Assembly (NCBI RefSeq): GCF_037338445.1
Contig: NZ_CP147838.1
Coordinates: 3,534,001-3,598,000, forward strand
Length of the DNA stretch: 64,000 nucleotides
From: Salinibaculum sp. SYNS191
GTDB lineage: Archaea > Halobacteriota > Halobacteria > Halobacteriales > Haloarculaceae
Direction of reading: 5' to 3'
Below the pieces are notes generated by a model, which saw only the letters and a program-made list of their open reading frames with translations, was not told the DNA's origin and made no database searches. This document shows positions 11,201-20,038 of the stretch, piece after piece. The translations under genes and the position numbers were made by a program. The first letter of the stretch is position 1. The number at the start of each line of letters is the position of its first letter.

Positions 11201-12538
11201 TCACTCGACGTAGGTGTACTTGCGCTCGCCCATCCGGCCCCAGCCGTCGAAGGCGAACTCGCCCTCCGGCGTCGTCCGCGGTTCGATGTCGGTCTCCGCC
11301 TCGTGGTTGTGGACGTCGTGAATCTCCTCGTACTCCTCGAAGCTCAGGTCGTAGCGCGCTTCTATCTGCTCGTCGATGTTCAGCGCCTCGATTTCGCTCT
11401 CCCAGCCCTCGACGATGGTCTCGGCGTGGATCTCCGCCTGCGCGCCGCTGCCGTAGGACCCGACGAGCAGTTTCTTCCCGGTGACTGCACGACCCTCTTC
11501 CAGGGCGCGCTTGAGTCCGGACGCGCGGGCGATGTGGACGGACCCGGTGTACCAGTTGCCGACCTCCCGGGAGATGTCGAGCGTCGGGTCGATGGTCTGC
11601 TCGTACCACTCCGTGTAGGTGTCCGTCTCGGTCAGCGCATCGGTGTACTCCTTGACGGCCTCGAAGTACTCCTCCTCGCTGTCGAAGGCCTCCCGGCGGG
11701 GCTGGCGGCCGATTTCCCCGGCCAGTTCCTCCTCGACGTCGGTGCCGCGGATGCAGTGTCGATAGCCCAGTCCGGCGGCCTTCCGGACCATCCCCGGGAA
11801 CGGCGTGTGGAACGGGATGAAGGCGAAGTTGTCCGGGTGCGTGTCGCCGCCGGCGGCCTCGAAGTCCTCCAGCGCCTCGCGCATGCGTGCGAGGTAGACC
11901 TGCACCGAGCGCTTGCCGTCGACGCTCGGGAACTGCTGGTTCGGCTTGAGGAAGTCCGTCTCGTCGGCGCTGCCGTACCCCTGCTCGGTACTGAAGGCGA
12001 CCACGTCTGGGTCCTCGTCGATGAGCATCGCCACGGCACCGGCCCCCTGCGTCGCCTCGCCGGGGTCGTCCCGAGCGTACAGCGCCGTGTCCGTCGCGAT
12101 GACCAGCGCCTTCCGGCCGCGATTGCGCCCCGCGCGAATCCAGTTGTAGGCGTCGTCCAGCGCCTGCGTCCCGGAGATACAGGCGAACTTGCGCTCGCCC
12201 TTGTTGGCGTGGTGGAAGTCGCCGTCGTAGACTTGCTCCAGACAGCCCGCGACGTACGTCGAGACCGGCTTGGAGTTGTCGAACGCGCTTTCCGTCGCCA
12301 CGTCGATGCGGCCGATGTCCTCCGGTTCCAGGCCCTTGCGCTCCATCAGCCGGTGGGAGGCGTTGGCCGCCATCGTCACGATGTCCTCGTAGACGTCCGG
12401 GAGCGAGGACGCGAACAGTCCCAGCCCCTTCGTGTACTTGCCAGGTTCTTCGCCCTTCTCCGGGGCGAACGTCTCCGCGAGGTCGAGTTTCAGTTTGCCG
12501 GTCCGTACTTCGATGCCGTCAATACCTACATCTGTCAT
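11201..12538 (-). CDS. mvaS: Hydroxymethylglutaryl-CoA synthase
   Basis: 445 residues. The enzyme condenses acetoacetyl-CoA with acetyl-CoA to HMG-CoA, the entry step of the mevalonate route to archaeal isoprenoid lipids. The catalytic triad is visible: Glu in ATESAFDNSK, the acyl-enzyme Cys in FACISGTQALDDAY, and His in FIPFHTPFPGM. The haloarchaeal length is normal. A TATA element lies 25 nt before the ATG, so the mRNA is probably leaderless. No other mevalonate genes are in the window. Confidence 0.93.
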   Translation of the reverse strand: MTDVGIDGIEVRTGKLKLDLAETFAPEKGEEPGKYTKGLGLFASSLPDVYEDIVTMAANASHRLMERKGLEPEDIGRIDVATESAFDNSKPVSTYVAGCLEQVYDGDFHHANKGERKFACISGTQALDDAYNWIRAGRNRGRKALVIATDTALYARDDPGEATQGAGAVAMLIDEDPDVVAFSTEQGYGSADETDFLKPNQQFPSVDGKRSVQVYLARMREALEDFEAAGGDTHPDNFAFIPFHTPFPGMVRKAAGLGYRHCIRGTDVEEELAGEIGRQPRREAFDSEEEYFEAVKEYTDALTETDTYTEWYEQTIDPTLDISREVGNWYTGSVHIARASGLKRALEEGRAVTGKKLLVGSYGSGAQAEIHAETIVEGWESEIEALNIDEQIEARYDLSFEEYEEIHDVHNHEAETDIEPRTTPEGEFAFDGWGRMGERKYTYVE

Positions 12539-12561
12539 ATCTGAGAGTGTCCGGTAGCACG

Positions 12562-12568
12562 TATAAGT
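12562..12568 (-). promoter_or_regulatory. TATA element for mvaS
   Basis: ACTTATA on the minus strand, about 27 nt before the mvaS ATG (12538); standard leaderless spacing. Confidence 0.5.
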
Positions 12569-12665
12569 GCCTGTCGACTAAAACATCGACGGTTGTCGAA
12601 ACACTCGAAAAATACTCATGCGGTTTTAAATCAAATCCAGAGAGAGTTAGATTCGGGTTTTCACC

Positions 12666-14477
12666 TCAATTACTACACCAACCCGGCGGATTGGGATTGC
12701 TGCACGCCGGGCTTTCGCCGCCACTTCCGCCACCACCACCATCTCCGGGGGGAACCCCTGACTTCGTCACAGTGAACTTATTGGATTGCGTGTCGGCGTC
12801 CCCGCGGCTGAAGCCGGCCGTGTAGGTCGCTATCGAGTCCGGTCCCATGTCTGCGCTCACTCCCGTCACTTCGATTTCGATCGTGTCGCCGCTCACGTCG
12901 TTGGGACCGGCAGTATAGTAGATGTTTGCTTCTTCTCCGCCCTGTTCCACGAACTGAGCACTCCCGCTACCAGTGACTGCATTCGCGCTGCTGCTCCCGT
13001 ATTTCACCTTCGGTGGTGAGCCGCTCGATTTCTGTGCATCACTCAGATCTATCGTTACACGCTCGCCTTGTTCGATGTCAGAGTCGAGCGTGAACGTCAG
13101 CGTCTGCTTACTGTCACTGTCAGTGAAGTTCGAAGCTGAGACACTCACAAACCCGGACTCTCCGTTGTCGAATGCCACCTTGAAATCGGTGTTTTTCGAA
13201 CTACCATCACTTCTCGTGAAGTTGACCGTATAGGGGTTGCTCTGCTTGGCTGGTTCTTCGGCAGTCACAGACTTCAGTCTGATTCGAACGGGGTCACTAT
13301 CACCGTCTCCCTCTGCGAGATACGTTATCGTCTTCCCGTTATTTTCGACGTTGTCGATTTGTCCGCTTCCCTCGATGACTTCCTGACTTGCCGACCCGTA
13401 GCTAACTTGCGTCCCGTCCACTTGGAGATCGATTGTGACAGTTTCCCCTGCAGGAAGGGTCCCCTCCGGCGCAAACATCACCGTCTGGTACTGTGCGTTC
13501 GCGTACGGAAGGATGGAAGTGACGGAGATATCACCGAACCCTGGTGTCCCACCGAATGAAACCACTTGGCTCGTCCGTCGCGTCGCTCCGTCGTTGTCGG
13601 TCACGTCCAGATGAACTGTATAGTCCCCCTCGGAGTCGTAACTGTGCGTCGGCGCCTCGCCGGAGCCGGTCGTCCCATCGCCGAAGTCCCAGTCGTAACT
13701 GTCGATGGTTCCGTCGGGGTCAGAGGATCCAGTTGCGTCGAAATCCACCTGATCACCCGGATTGGGGTTCACCGGGGTGTAGGTGAAACTGGCGTTCGGG
13801 GCTTCGTTGTAGATACGGACCGTCTTCGTCAGGTTCGCCACGCGGCCGTCCGCGGCCGTGACGGTCAGGTTCACCGCGTACGACCCGTTTTGGGTGTAGC
13901 TGTGGGTCGCCGTCTCGCCGGATGCGGTCGTCCCGTCGCCGAACTCCCAGGCGTAACTCGTGATGGTACTCCCTGCGACTGTGCTCTCGCTGGCGTCGAA
14001 CGTGACGGTCTCGTCTTCTTTCGGATATCTGGGAGAGGTACTGAAGCGAGCGGCGATGGTGACCGTAATGGGAACGGTCGTCGTGTCGACGATGGCGTTT
14101 GCCTTCTCGTCGACGAGGAGGACGGTCATCCGGTCGCCGGTGATGCCGTGTGTTCGCTGCCACTCGTCTCCCGGTTCGAATCGCGTCGCGTCGTCCCCGC
14201 TCCGCTGAGTGAACGTCTCGAGCGGATACCGCTCGCTGTTCGTGCCACGGAGGATGACCGTCACGTCAGAGACGGCGAGTTTCTCACCGCCCATGTGCTG
14301 GACGGTGACCTGCTGTGTCGTCGCGTTTGCGCCGATGTCCACGAGCGGGTCCGCTGCTGCTTGCGAACTGAGATTCGAGACGGAGACGGTCCCGACTGCG
14401 ACGGACAGTATCACGATAATTCCGGTGAGCAGAATGACGCCGATTAGCTCTGATTGCCCACGAACACCTCTGTCCAT
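12666..14477 (-). CDS. Pilin-type surface protein with two PKD domains and two C-terminal repeat modules
   Basis: 603 residues. The N-terminus (VRG-QSELIGVILLTGIIVIL) is a class III signal peptide of the archaeal pilin/archaellin type, cleaved by PibD before Gln. Two PKD domains follow (about 142-225 and 230-310), each with the WEFGDGTT or WDFGDGTT core. Two related modules of about 120 residues come next (about 315-430 and 430-560), each with a G-E-x-V-T-I-D-L strand and a closing YT-x-x-F-[TS]-R segment. A Gly-rich stretch and a terminal Cys pair (ACSNPNPPGWC) end the protein. It is an extracellular adhesion or structural candidate. The gene is visibly less GC-rich than its neighbours, suggesting acquisition or rapid evolution. 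Confidence 0.8.
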   Translation of the reverse strand: MDRGVRGQSELIGVILLTGIIVILSVAVGTVSVSNLSSQAAADPLVDIGANATTQQVTVQHMGGEKLAVSDVTVILRGTNSERYPLETFTQRSGDDATRFEPGDEWQRTHGITGDRMTVLLVDEKANAIVDTTTVPITVTIAARFSTSPRYPKEDETVTFDASESTVAGSTITSYAWEFGDGTTASGETATHSYTQNGSYAVNLTVTAADGRVANLTKTVRIYNEAPNASFTYTPVNPNPGDQVDFDATGSSDPDGTIDSYDWDFGDGTTGSGEAPTHSYDSEGDYTVHLDVTDNDGATRRTSQVVSFGGTPGFGDISVTSILPYANAQYQTVMFAPEGTLPAGETVTIDLQVDGTQVSYGSASQEVIEGSGQIDNVENNGKTITYLAEGDGDSDPVRIRLKSVTAEEPAKQSNPYTVNFTRSDGSSKNTDFKVAFDNGESGFVSVSASNFTDSDSKQTLTFTLDSDIEQGERVTIDLSDAQKSSGSPPKVKYGSSSANAVTGSGSAQFVEQGGEEANIYYTAGPNDVSGDTIEIEVTGVSADMGPDSIATYTAGFSRGDADTQSNKFTVTKSGVPPGDGGGGGSGGESPACSNPNPPGWCSN

Positions 14478-14640
14478 CGCTGAATATGGCCGTATGTCGG
14501 TGGAGGGGATTCAAATACGTTCCGCCACTGCGGAAAACCACGGTTTTGAAGCCGGGTGTAGATACCGTGCCCGACGTCGCGTGTCGGTTTCGGGAGACCT
14601 GGCCTTCGATGTGTCGTCGTCACTCACAGCGGGTACCGAC

Positions 14641-14650
14641 ATTTATATAC
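14641..14650 (+). promoter_or_regulatory. TATA element for the 14673 surface protein gene
   Basis: ATTTATATAC centred about 27 nt before the ATG at 14673, in the 195-bp gap between two divergent surface-protein genes. Strong haloarchaeal TATA match and leaderless spacing. Confidence 0.6.
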
Positions 14651-14672
14651 TCCCCTCTGTCCTGATTCGGAT

Positions 14673-15899
14673 ATGGGATTTCGCGGCGACGACCGTGCCG
14701 TCTCGAACGTCATCGGCGCGGTCCTGATTTTCGCGACCCTCATCGTTTTACTCTCGATTTATCAGTCTCAGGTGGTCCCCGCTCAGAACCGGGCCGCTGA
14801 GTTCGAACACAGCAACGGCGTGCAGGACGACATGGTCGAACTCAGGAACGCCCTCCTCACCGCAAAGACCGCCGGTCGGACGACCTTCGCCGAGGTCGAC
14901 CTCGGGACCAGGTACCAGACCCGCATACTCGCGGTCAATCCGCCACCAGCCAGCGGAAGACTTGAGACATCAGACCCGCGTCCGATAGCGGTCTCTGCCG
15001 GAGGCTCCACGCCGAATATCTGTCCGAGTGGGGGGACGATTCAGACGCGAACGCTCAGGTTCAAGCCAGGGTACAACGTCTACCAGAATGCACCCGACGT
15101 CGTCTACGAGAATACCGTTCTGTACCTCGATTTCGGTGACCGACAGATTCCGTTGACTGACGAGCAACTCGTCACGAACGACGGGAACGCCGTCGACATC
15201 ACACCGCTCAACACGAGCCTCGATTTGGAAGGGCTGGACACGGTGAGCGTCGAACCCGTTCCCGGTGCGGTTCGGGAGCGGGAACTCACCGACGCGACCG
15301 TCACGCTCCCGACGAACCTCAGCCAGAGCACGTGGCGAGACCTGCTCGCAGAGGACTTGCCGGCGTCGAACGTGACCGTCTCGGACGGGAACCTGACGCT
15401 ACAAACGGGCGGCGAAATAAGCGTCGCCTGTTCGCCGCTCGGTCTCAACGAGGCTCCGGCAGGTGGAGAGCGCTCGGACTCCACGCTCGATATCAATCCA
15501 GCGGGTCCGAACGACGTGGAACTCCGCGACGTCTCCCGGTCCGGTAACGAAATCACTGCACAGTTCAACAACACCGCAGACCGGAATACGAACTTCACTG
15601 CAGTCCGGATGCCGTTCGCGTTCGTCGCCAAATCTAACGTCGACGCCGCCGATGTCGACCCCTACGACGTCATCAATGGGAACACCTCACAGACGGTCAA
15701 GAACAATCTGGAGATTACGGGACCCCTGACGCCACTGGATACCGACATCGAACTGGCGGGCAACAGGACGAGAACGGACGTGACCTTTGCGTTCGACAAC
15801 GGCGGCCAGAGCGACTTCAATCAGGGCGGCTTCTTCGTCGTCACTGTCGAGTTTACGAACGGTGCGACGGGAACGTACTTCCTCGAAATCCCCGACTGA
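14673..15899 (+). CDS. Haloarchaeal surface protein with archaellin/pilin-like N-terminus
   Basis: 408 residues. The start DDRAVSNVIGAVLIFATLIVLLSIY is a single N-terminal membrane helix of the RAVS-x-VIG type seen in archaeal pilin-related membrane proteins. The rest is an extracellular beta-rich domain with many Asn/Thr and N-glycosylation sequons (for example NTSL, NLSQ, NVTV, NLTL, NNTA). I recognise the architecture as a haloarchaeal pilin-like, single-span surface protein but cannot assign a role. It is divergent from the PKD protein across a shared promoter region, and both proteins have pilin-like starts, which suggests a common surface structure. Confidence 0.7.
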   Translation: MGFRGDDRAVSNVIGAVLIFATLIVLLSIYQSQVVPAQNRAAEFEHSNGVQDDMVELRNALLTAKTAGRTTFAEVDLGTRYQTRILAVNPPPASGRLETSDPRPIAVSAGGSTPNICPSGGTIQTRTLRFKPGYNVYQNAPDVVYENTVLYLDFGDRQIPLTDEQLVTNDGNAVDITPLNTSLDLEGLDTVSVEPVPGAVRERELTDATVTLPTNLSQSTWRDLLAEDLPASNVTVSDGNLTLQTGGEISVACSPLGLNEAPAGGERSDSTLDINPAGPNDVELRDVSRSGNEITAQFNNTADRNTNFTAVRMPFAFVAKSNVDAADVDPYDVINGNTSQTVKNNLEITGPLTPLDTDIELAGNRTRTDVTFAFDNGGQSDFNQGGFFVVTVEFTNGATGTYFLEIPD

Positions 15900-15908
15900 T
15901 CTGTCGCT

Positions 15909-16493
15909 CTACGCCTCGTCTTCTTCCTCGACGACTTCGGGGTCGCTCATGGCCGTCTGGAGGCTGTCGAGTCCGTTGACCCACTCGGCGACGAAGCCGA
16001 AGTCGAGTTCCTCGGCCATGCCGATGTCCATCTCCTTGCCGTCGATGATGAGGGTGCCGGCCTGGACGCAGTATCCCAGCGCGGCGTCGAGGTCGTCTTC
16101 GGCCTCGGCGTCGCCGGCGGCCTGGACGTACTCCTCGATGGTGCCCTCGTCGGCGGGCCCGCTGGCGAGGTACTCCTCGGCCGCGTAGAAGACGCACATC
16201 AGCGACGTCTGGACGCCGTCGACGAGCATCGCCTTCTCCTCGTCGTCGAAGGTCACCTCGTCGAGGACGACTTCCTCGATGTCGCCCAGTTCGGAGAGCG
16301 CGGTCTCCTCGTCCAGGTCGTCGTCGTCGTGGTCGGTGAGTATCTTCGCCACTGCGATGGCCGTGTCGTCCTGCAGATTCAACAGCAGGCGGGCGGAATC
16401 CTCGTCCTCGGGGTCGACTTCCTCCTCGCGAATCCTGTCCAGCCAGTTCTGCCAGCGTTCCTCTGTGTAGTATTCCCCCGGCGGGTTGCTCAT
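15909..16493 (-). CDS. DUF2150 family protein
   Basis: 194 residues, highly acidic and largely helical. The opening NPPGEYYTEERWQNWLDRI and later MCVFYAAEEYLASG identify the archaeal DUF2150 family, which has no established function. There is no signal peptide or membrane segment. It converges with the surface protein gene, with 9 bp between stops. The start at 16493 is the family start; a long open stretch upstream in another frame is not coding. Confidence 0.85.
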   Translation of the reverse strand: MSNPPGEYYTEERWQNWLDRIREEEVDPEDEDSARLLLNLQDDTAIAVAKILTDHDDDDLDEETALSELGDIEEVVLDEVTFDDEEKAMLVDGVQTSLMCVFYAAEEYLASGPADEGTIEEYVQAAGDAEAEDDLDAALGYCVQAGTLIIDGKEMDIGMAEELDFGFVAEWVNGLDSLQTAMSDPEVVEEEDEA

Positions 16494-16746
16494 ATTCCTC
16501 CGTATGCGCCTCGGGGGTTATGACTTTCGCACCCGCCTTTTCTCCCGGTCGGCCTGGCTTACATCGGGTCCCGCGCACGCGAGTCGCTGTCGAACCACCG
16601 GGCGTCCGCCGCTGAGCGTGGCTTCCCGTCGCCCTGGCGCGGACGAATGCGACTCGCAACAACCTGGGTGGCAAGTGACTCTGCTGGTACGAACCTGGCT
16701 GCCAGTCGGCGTCATTCTGCAATAACGGTTAATCCCGTAAGTGCGC

Positions 16747-16761
16747 CTTACTTCGAGTAAG
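16747..16761. repeat. Inverted repeat before the 16771 small gene
   Basis: CTTACT-TCG-AGTAAG, a perfect 6-bp palindrome with a 3-nt centre, ending 9 nt before the ATG at 16771. It could be an operator at the transcription start or an RNA hairpin in a short leader. Confidence 0.35.
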
Positions 16762-16770
16762 CCGAGACAC

Positions 16771-17022
16771 ATGCTCCGTGACCGCTTCGCCGCCGTCGGG
16801 TCCCGCCTCCTGTCCGCCGCTGGCCGCACCAGTAAACGGACCGTCCAGGGGTGTGCCTTCTGGACCGCGGCCCTGCTCCCGCTCGGCTACGTCCCGCTGC
16901 TTTTCGTGGGCTCCTCGCGACTCGCCAGCCTGTCGATCGTCGGCAAACTCGTGGCGATAAACGTCGTCGCGGTCCTCGTGGGCCACGGCTACGCCACCGA
17001 GGAACCCGACGACGGGTCCTAG
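16771..17022 (+). CDS. Small membrane protein
   Basis: 83 residues. A basic N-terminus is followed by two hydrophobic segments (GCAFWTAALLPLGYVPLLFVG and LSIVGKLVAINVVAVLVGH) and a short acidic tail. The ATG at 16771 is used in place of an in-frame GTG at 16741, because the latter would place the palindrome at 16747 inside the gene. It converges with the lipoprotein hydrolase gene 19 bp away. No family recognised. Confidence 0.55.
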   Translation: MLRDRFAAVGSRLLSAAGRTSKRTVQGCAFWTAALLPLGYVPLLFVGSSRLASLSIVGKLVAINVVAVLVGHGYATEEPDDGS

Positions 17023-17040
17023 CGCCGCCCGCGAGACCCG

Positions 17041-18471
17041 TTACGCCTGCCAGCGCGCCGACAGCCACTCGCCGACGTCTCTCACGACGTCTTCCGAGAC
17101 GTGACCTGGCCTGGTGTACTCCTCCGGGCTGGACTGTCCCTCGCCGGGAACGAACAGGTGGTTCAGCGACGGATACGTCTCGACGGTCGCGTTCTCGACT
17201 CCCAAGAGCCCGTCCCGCCAGCCCTGGACGTCCGCCTGTGTCACCTGGTAGTCGCGCTCGCCGAAGAGGACGAGAACGGGGACGTCCAGTTGCCGGGCGG
17301 TCGCGATGGCGTCGTACTCCTGCAGGCTCTGCCAGTAGGCCCGACCCCCGCCGAGCACCGTCTCGCCCTCGGGGATGTCCAGGTCGGCGATGCGCTGGGC
17401 GGCGGCGGTCACCTCGTCGATGCGCGCCTGCTCGGCGTCGGTGACGGTCCCGTCGAGTTCGGCCAGGTAGCGCGTCTGCTGGACGTACAGTTCGTGGAGC
17501 GGCCGCGCCGACGGGGCCAGGAGGACGACGCCGGGGACGTTCTCCGCGCGGGCGGCGACGCGGGGTGCCAGCACCGCCCCGAGGCTGTGCCCGACGACGG
17601 CGGTGCGCTGCGGGTCGGCCCCGTCCGCGTTCCGCAGCGTCCGGATAGCGGCGAGCGCGTCGTCCGTGTACTCGTCGTCGATGTCCAGCCCCGTCGAGGA
17701 CACGTCACAGACGGCCGTGCGCTTGGTGTACCGCAGCGACGACGCCCCGTCGGTGCTGGCGACGCCCCAGGTGAGGTCTCTGTACGGCCTGTTGGGGCCG
17801 AGCGACCCGTCGAGGTCCGTCGGTCCGGAGCCACCGAGCAGGACGAAACTCGGGACGCCCGAGCCGTCGGTCCCGGTCGCGCTGGCGGGCACGGTCACCT
17901 CGCCGGGCAGGCCGCAGGCGCTGTCGACGGTCACGCTCGTCGTGGCGATGGCGTCCCGGTCGACGTACGCCGGCGGCGACCACGGCTCGTCGGGGGTCGC
18001 CTCGACGAACTGCAAGCCGGCGACCCGTCCCTGACCGTCGAAGACGACGCGGACGCCCCGCAGCGCCTCGGTGAACTGGACGACCACGACGACGGCCTCG
18101 AAGCCGCTGACAGTCGTCTGGCGGGTCCCCTCGATGGCGACGACGCTCCCGAATTGCTGTCGGGCACCGTTCCAGGCGCCCTCCAGCGTCGACGCGCCGA
18201 CGCCGGACTGGGGCGCGAACATCGCTGCCGCCGACTCGTACTCGCCGGCGTCCAGCCGCCGAACGAGCGTCCGTGCGCGCTCGTCGATGTCGACGTCCGG
18301 CGTGGCGGTCGGCGTCTCCTCTGGCGTCTCTGTCGCGGTCGGCGTTCCCGTCGCCGTCGGTGTCGTCGTCGGCGTCGCCGTCGAATCGGCCGCCTGTCCG
18401 CACCCCGCCAGGCCGCCGGCGGCGACGAGGCCCAGCGTCCGCAGCAGCGACCGACGGGTCCGCTCGGTCAT
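17041..18471 (-). CDS. Secreted lipoprotein alpha/beta hydrolase with N-terminal DUF3887-like domain
   Basis: 476 residues. The signal region has a twin Arg followed by a hydrophobic core and lipobox LAGC (RRSLLRTLGLVAAGGLAGC), then a Thr/Pro linker (about 28-58). Residues about 60-140 look like a DUF3887 domain, which accompanies hydrolases of this type. The hydrolase domain carries the nucleophile elbow GHSLG, an acid in LFGERDYQV and a His in LNHLFVPGEG, so the catalytic triad appears complete. It is probably an extracellular esterase or peptidase; the substrate is unknown. Confidence 0.8.
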   Translation of the reverse strand: MTERTRRSLLRTLGLVAAGGLAGCGQAADSTATPTTTPTATGTPTATETPEETPTATPDVDIDERARTLVRRLDAGEYESAAAMFAPQSGVGASTLEGAWNGARQQFGSVVAIEGTRQTTVSGFEAVVVVVQFTEALRGVRVVFDGQGRVAGLQFVEATPDEPWSPPAYVDRDAIATTSVTVDSACGLPGEVTVPASATGTDGSGVPSFVLLGGSGPTDLDGSLGPNRPYRDLTWGVASTDGASSLRYTKRTAVCDVSSTGLDIDDEYTDDALAAIRTLRNADGADPQRTAVVGHSLGAVLAPRVAARAENVPGVVLLAPSARPLHELYVQQTRYLAELDGTVTDAEQARIDEVTAAAQRIADLDIPEGETVLGGGRAYWQSLQEYDAIATARQLDVPVLVLFGERDYQVTQADVQGWRDGLLGVENATVETYPSLNHLFVPGEGQSSPEEYTRPGHVSEDVVRDVGEWLSARWQA

Positions 18472-18627
18472 CGCCGCTCCTCCGGCTGGACGGGTCTCTG
18501 GTGGTCGGGAACGATTCGGGCGGTACTGATGGAGGTCGTATCTGTCATGGTGGGTCCAACTCCGGGCGCGTCCGTGACGGTTGTCACTGCGACGCCAAAA
18601 ATCGACCGGAACAGCTCGCAGCAGGCC

Positions 18628-19479
18628 TCAGGCGTCCGTTCCGTCCAGCGTCGCCTGCGTGTCGATGCCGTAGACGCGCGCCGGCGTCTCGACGTGGGCC
18701 CGCCGCATCTCCGCCTCGTAGCCCTCCTCGACGAGCCACTCGACGCGCTTGGGGACCGTCTTCGGCCCCAGCACCGCGCCCGGCCGGTCCGGGTCGTCGA
18801 TGTAGTCCGTCTCCATCATGAACGGTCGGTCCCGCTCGCAGGCCTCCAGCAGGTCGTCCTCGTTGGCGATGACGCTCGGAATCGGGCCGGTGACGGCCCC
18901 GCCCGAGAAGTGCTTGACGACGCGCTCGCGCTGGAGACCGCGGTCCTCCGCCCACTCGGTCAGCTCGGTGAAGTCCTCGCCGCCCTCGGTGTGGAGCTGG
19001 ACGGCACAGCCCGTCTCCGCGCCGAGTTCGAAGGCGTAGCGCATCACCTCGTTCGAGGCGTCCCAGACGTCGTCGTCGACGTCGTAGTGGGGGCGGCCGC
19101 TCTTTATCGCCAGCGCCGGCCCGCCGGCGACGAAGTCGGCCGCCACGTCCAGACCGTCCTGCATCAGGTCGCGGGCCTCCGCCGGCGTGTAGCCGCGGTC
19201 GACGAGCTGGGAGATGAGCGCCGGGTGGACGCCCAGCACCGGCCAGGCGCGGCCGTCGAGCACTTCGCTCGCCTCCTCGGTCACGTCGACGGTTATCTCG
19301 AACGTCTCGCGGAAGCCGTCGACGTCGTCCACGTCGCCGACGAGGTGCCAGGACGGCTTGTTCAGCACGAGCAGGTGGGTCCCGCCGCGGCCCGCGAACT
19401 CCTCGGCAGCCTCGACGCCGCGGCCGTTGACGGGGTCTAAGTGCATGTGGTCGTCCAGAATCGGCTCGAACGCGGTCAT
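18628..19479 (-). CDS. TatD-like metal-dependent hydrolase (COG1099 type)
   Basis: 283 residues. An amidohydrolase-type TIM barrel: DDHMHLDP (metal-binding H-x-H near the N-terminus), LGVHP, a His in QLHTEGG, VKHFSGG and a terminal ETDYIDDP acid. Archaeal COG1099 proteins are predicted hydrolases related to TatD DNases, without a proven substrate. The ATG at 19479 is chosen because the H-x-H motif then lies at residues 10-12, as in the family; upstream codons to 19506 are not conserved-looking. It lies just downstream of the NYN protein gene and may be co-transcribed with it. Confidence 0.8.
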   Translation of the reverse strand: MTAFEPILDDHMHLDPVNGRGVEAAEEFAGRGGTHLLVLNKPSWHLVGDVDDVDGFRETFEITVDVTEEASEVLDGRAWPVLGVHPALISQLVDRGYTPAEARDLMQDGLDVAADFVAGGPALAIKSGRPHYDVDDDVWDASNEVMRYAFELGAETGCAVQLHTEGGEDFTELTEWAEDRGLQRERVVKHFSGGAVTGPIPSVIANEDDLLEACERDRPFMMETDYIDDPDRPGAVLGPKTVPKRVEWLVEEGYEAEMRRAHVETPARVYGIDTQATLDGTDA

Positions 19480-19518
19480 GACTACACGTCCGGCAGCGCG
19501 GCGCAAAAGCGGTTCGTC

Positions 19519-19965
19519 TCAGTTTTCCATCGTGACGGCGCGCTGGGCCGCGTTGCGCAACGCGTCCGAGCGGCCGTACGCGCCCGGCGCGATGGCGACG
19601 GTCTTCGCGCCCTCCCGCGCCGCGTGTTCGAGGACGGGCTTGAAGTCGGCGTCCCGCGAGGCGACGACGAGGACGTCGATGGCCCCGTCCGCGACCGCCG
19701 CGGTGGCGTCGACGGCCATCCGCACGTCCACGTCGCCGCTGGTGGTGACGACGTCGTATCCCCGCGCCTCGGCGGCCTGGATGAGTTTCGGCGTCGCGTG
19801 CTCGTCGAGGTACAGCCGGGTGATGGCGAGCGGGCCGTCCTCCGCGGCGATTGCGCGCAGGTCGTCCAGGTCCACGTCGAACTCGTCGCGGAGGACGTTC
19901 GGCCCGTCGACGAACAGCCCTACCCGCGTCCGGCCGTCCCCGAACAACCTGTCGAGCAGTCCCAT
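19519..19965 (-). CDS. NYN-domain (PIN-like) putative ribonuclease
   Basis: 148 residues. The fold signatures are VGLFVDGPNVLR near the N-terminus (metal-binding Asp) and VLVVASRDADFKPVLEHAAREGAKTVAI, with the second and third acidic residues. It matches the LabA/DUF88-like family of small archaeal NYN proteins. Family knowledge suggests an RNA-cleaving enzyme of RNA processing or decay; substrates in haloarchaea are unknown. It is followed after 40 bp by the TatD-like gene on the same strand. Confidence 0.82.
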   Translation of the reverse strand: MGLLDRLFGDGRTRVGLFVDGPNVLRDEFDVDLDDLRAIAAEDGPLAITRLYLDEHATPKLIQAAEARGYDVVTTSGDVDVRMAVDATAAVADGAIDVLVVASRDADFKPVLEHAAREGAKTVAIAPGAYGRSDALRNAAQRAVTMEN

Positions 19966-20038
19966 GCGTCCACTTTACCGCCGGGTGGCTTATCGCTGAC
20001 GCACGGCCGTCGAGTCCGGGGAGTCCACCGAGGTGTAG

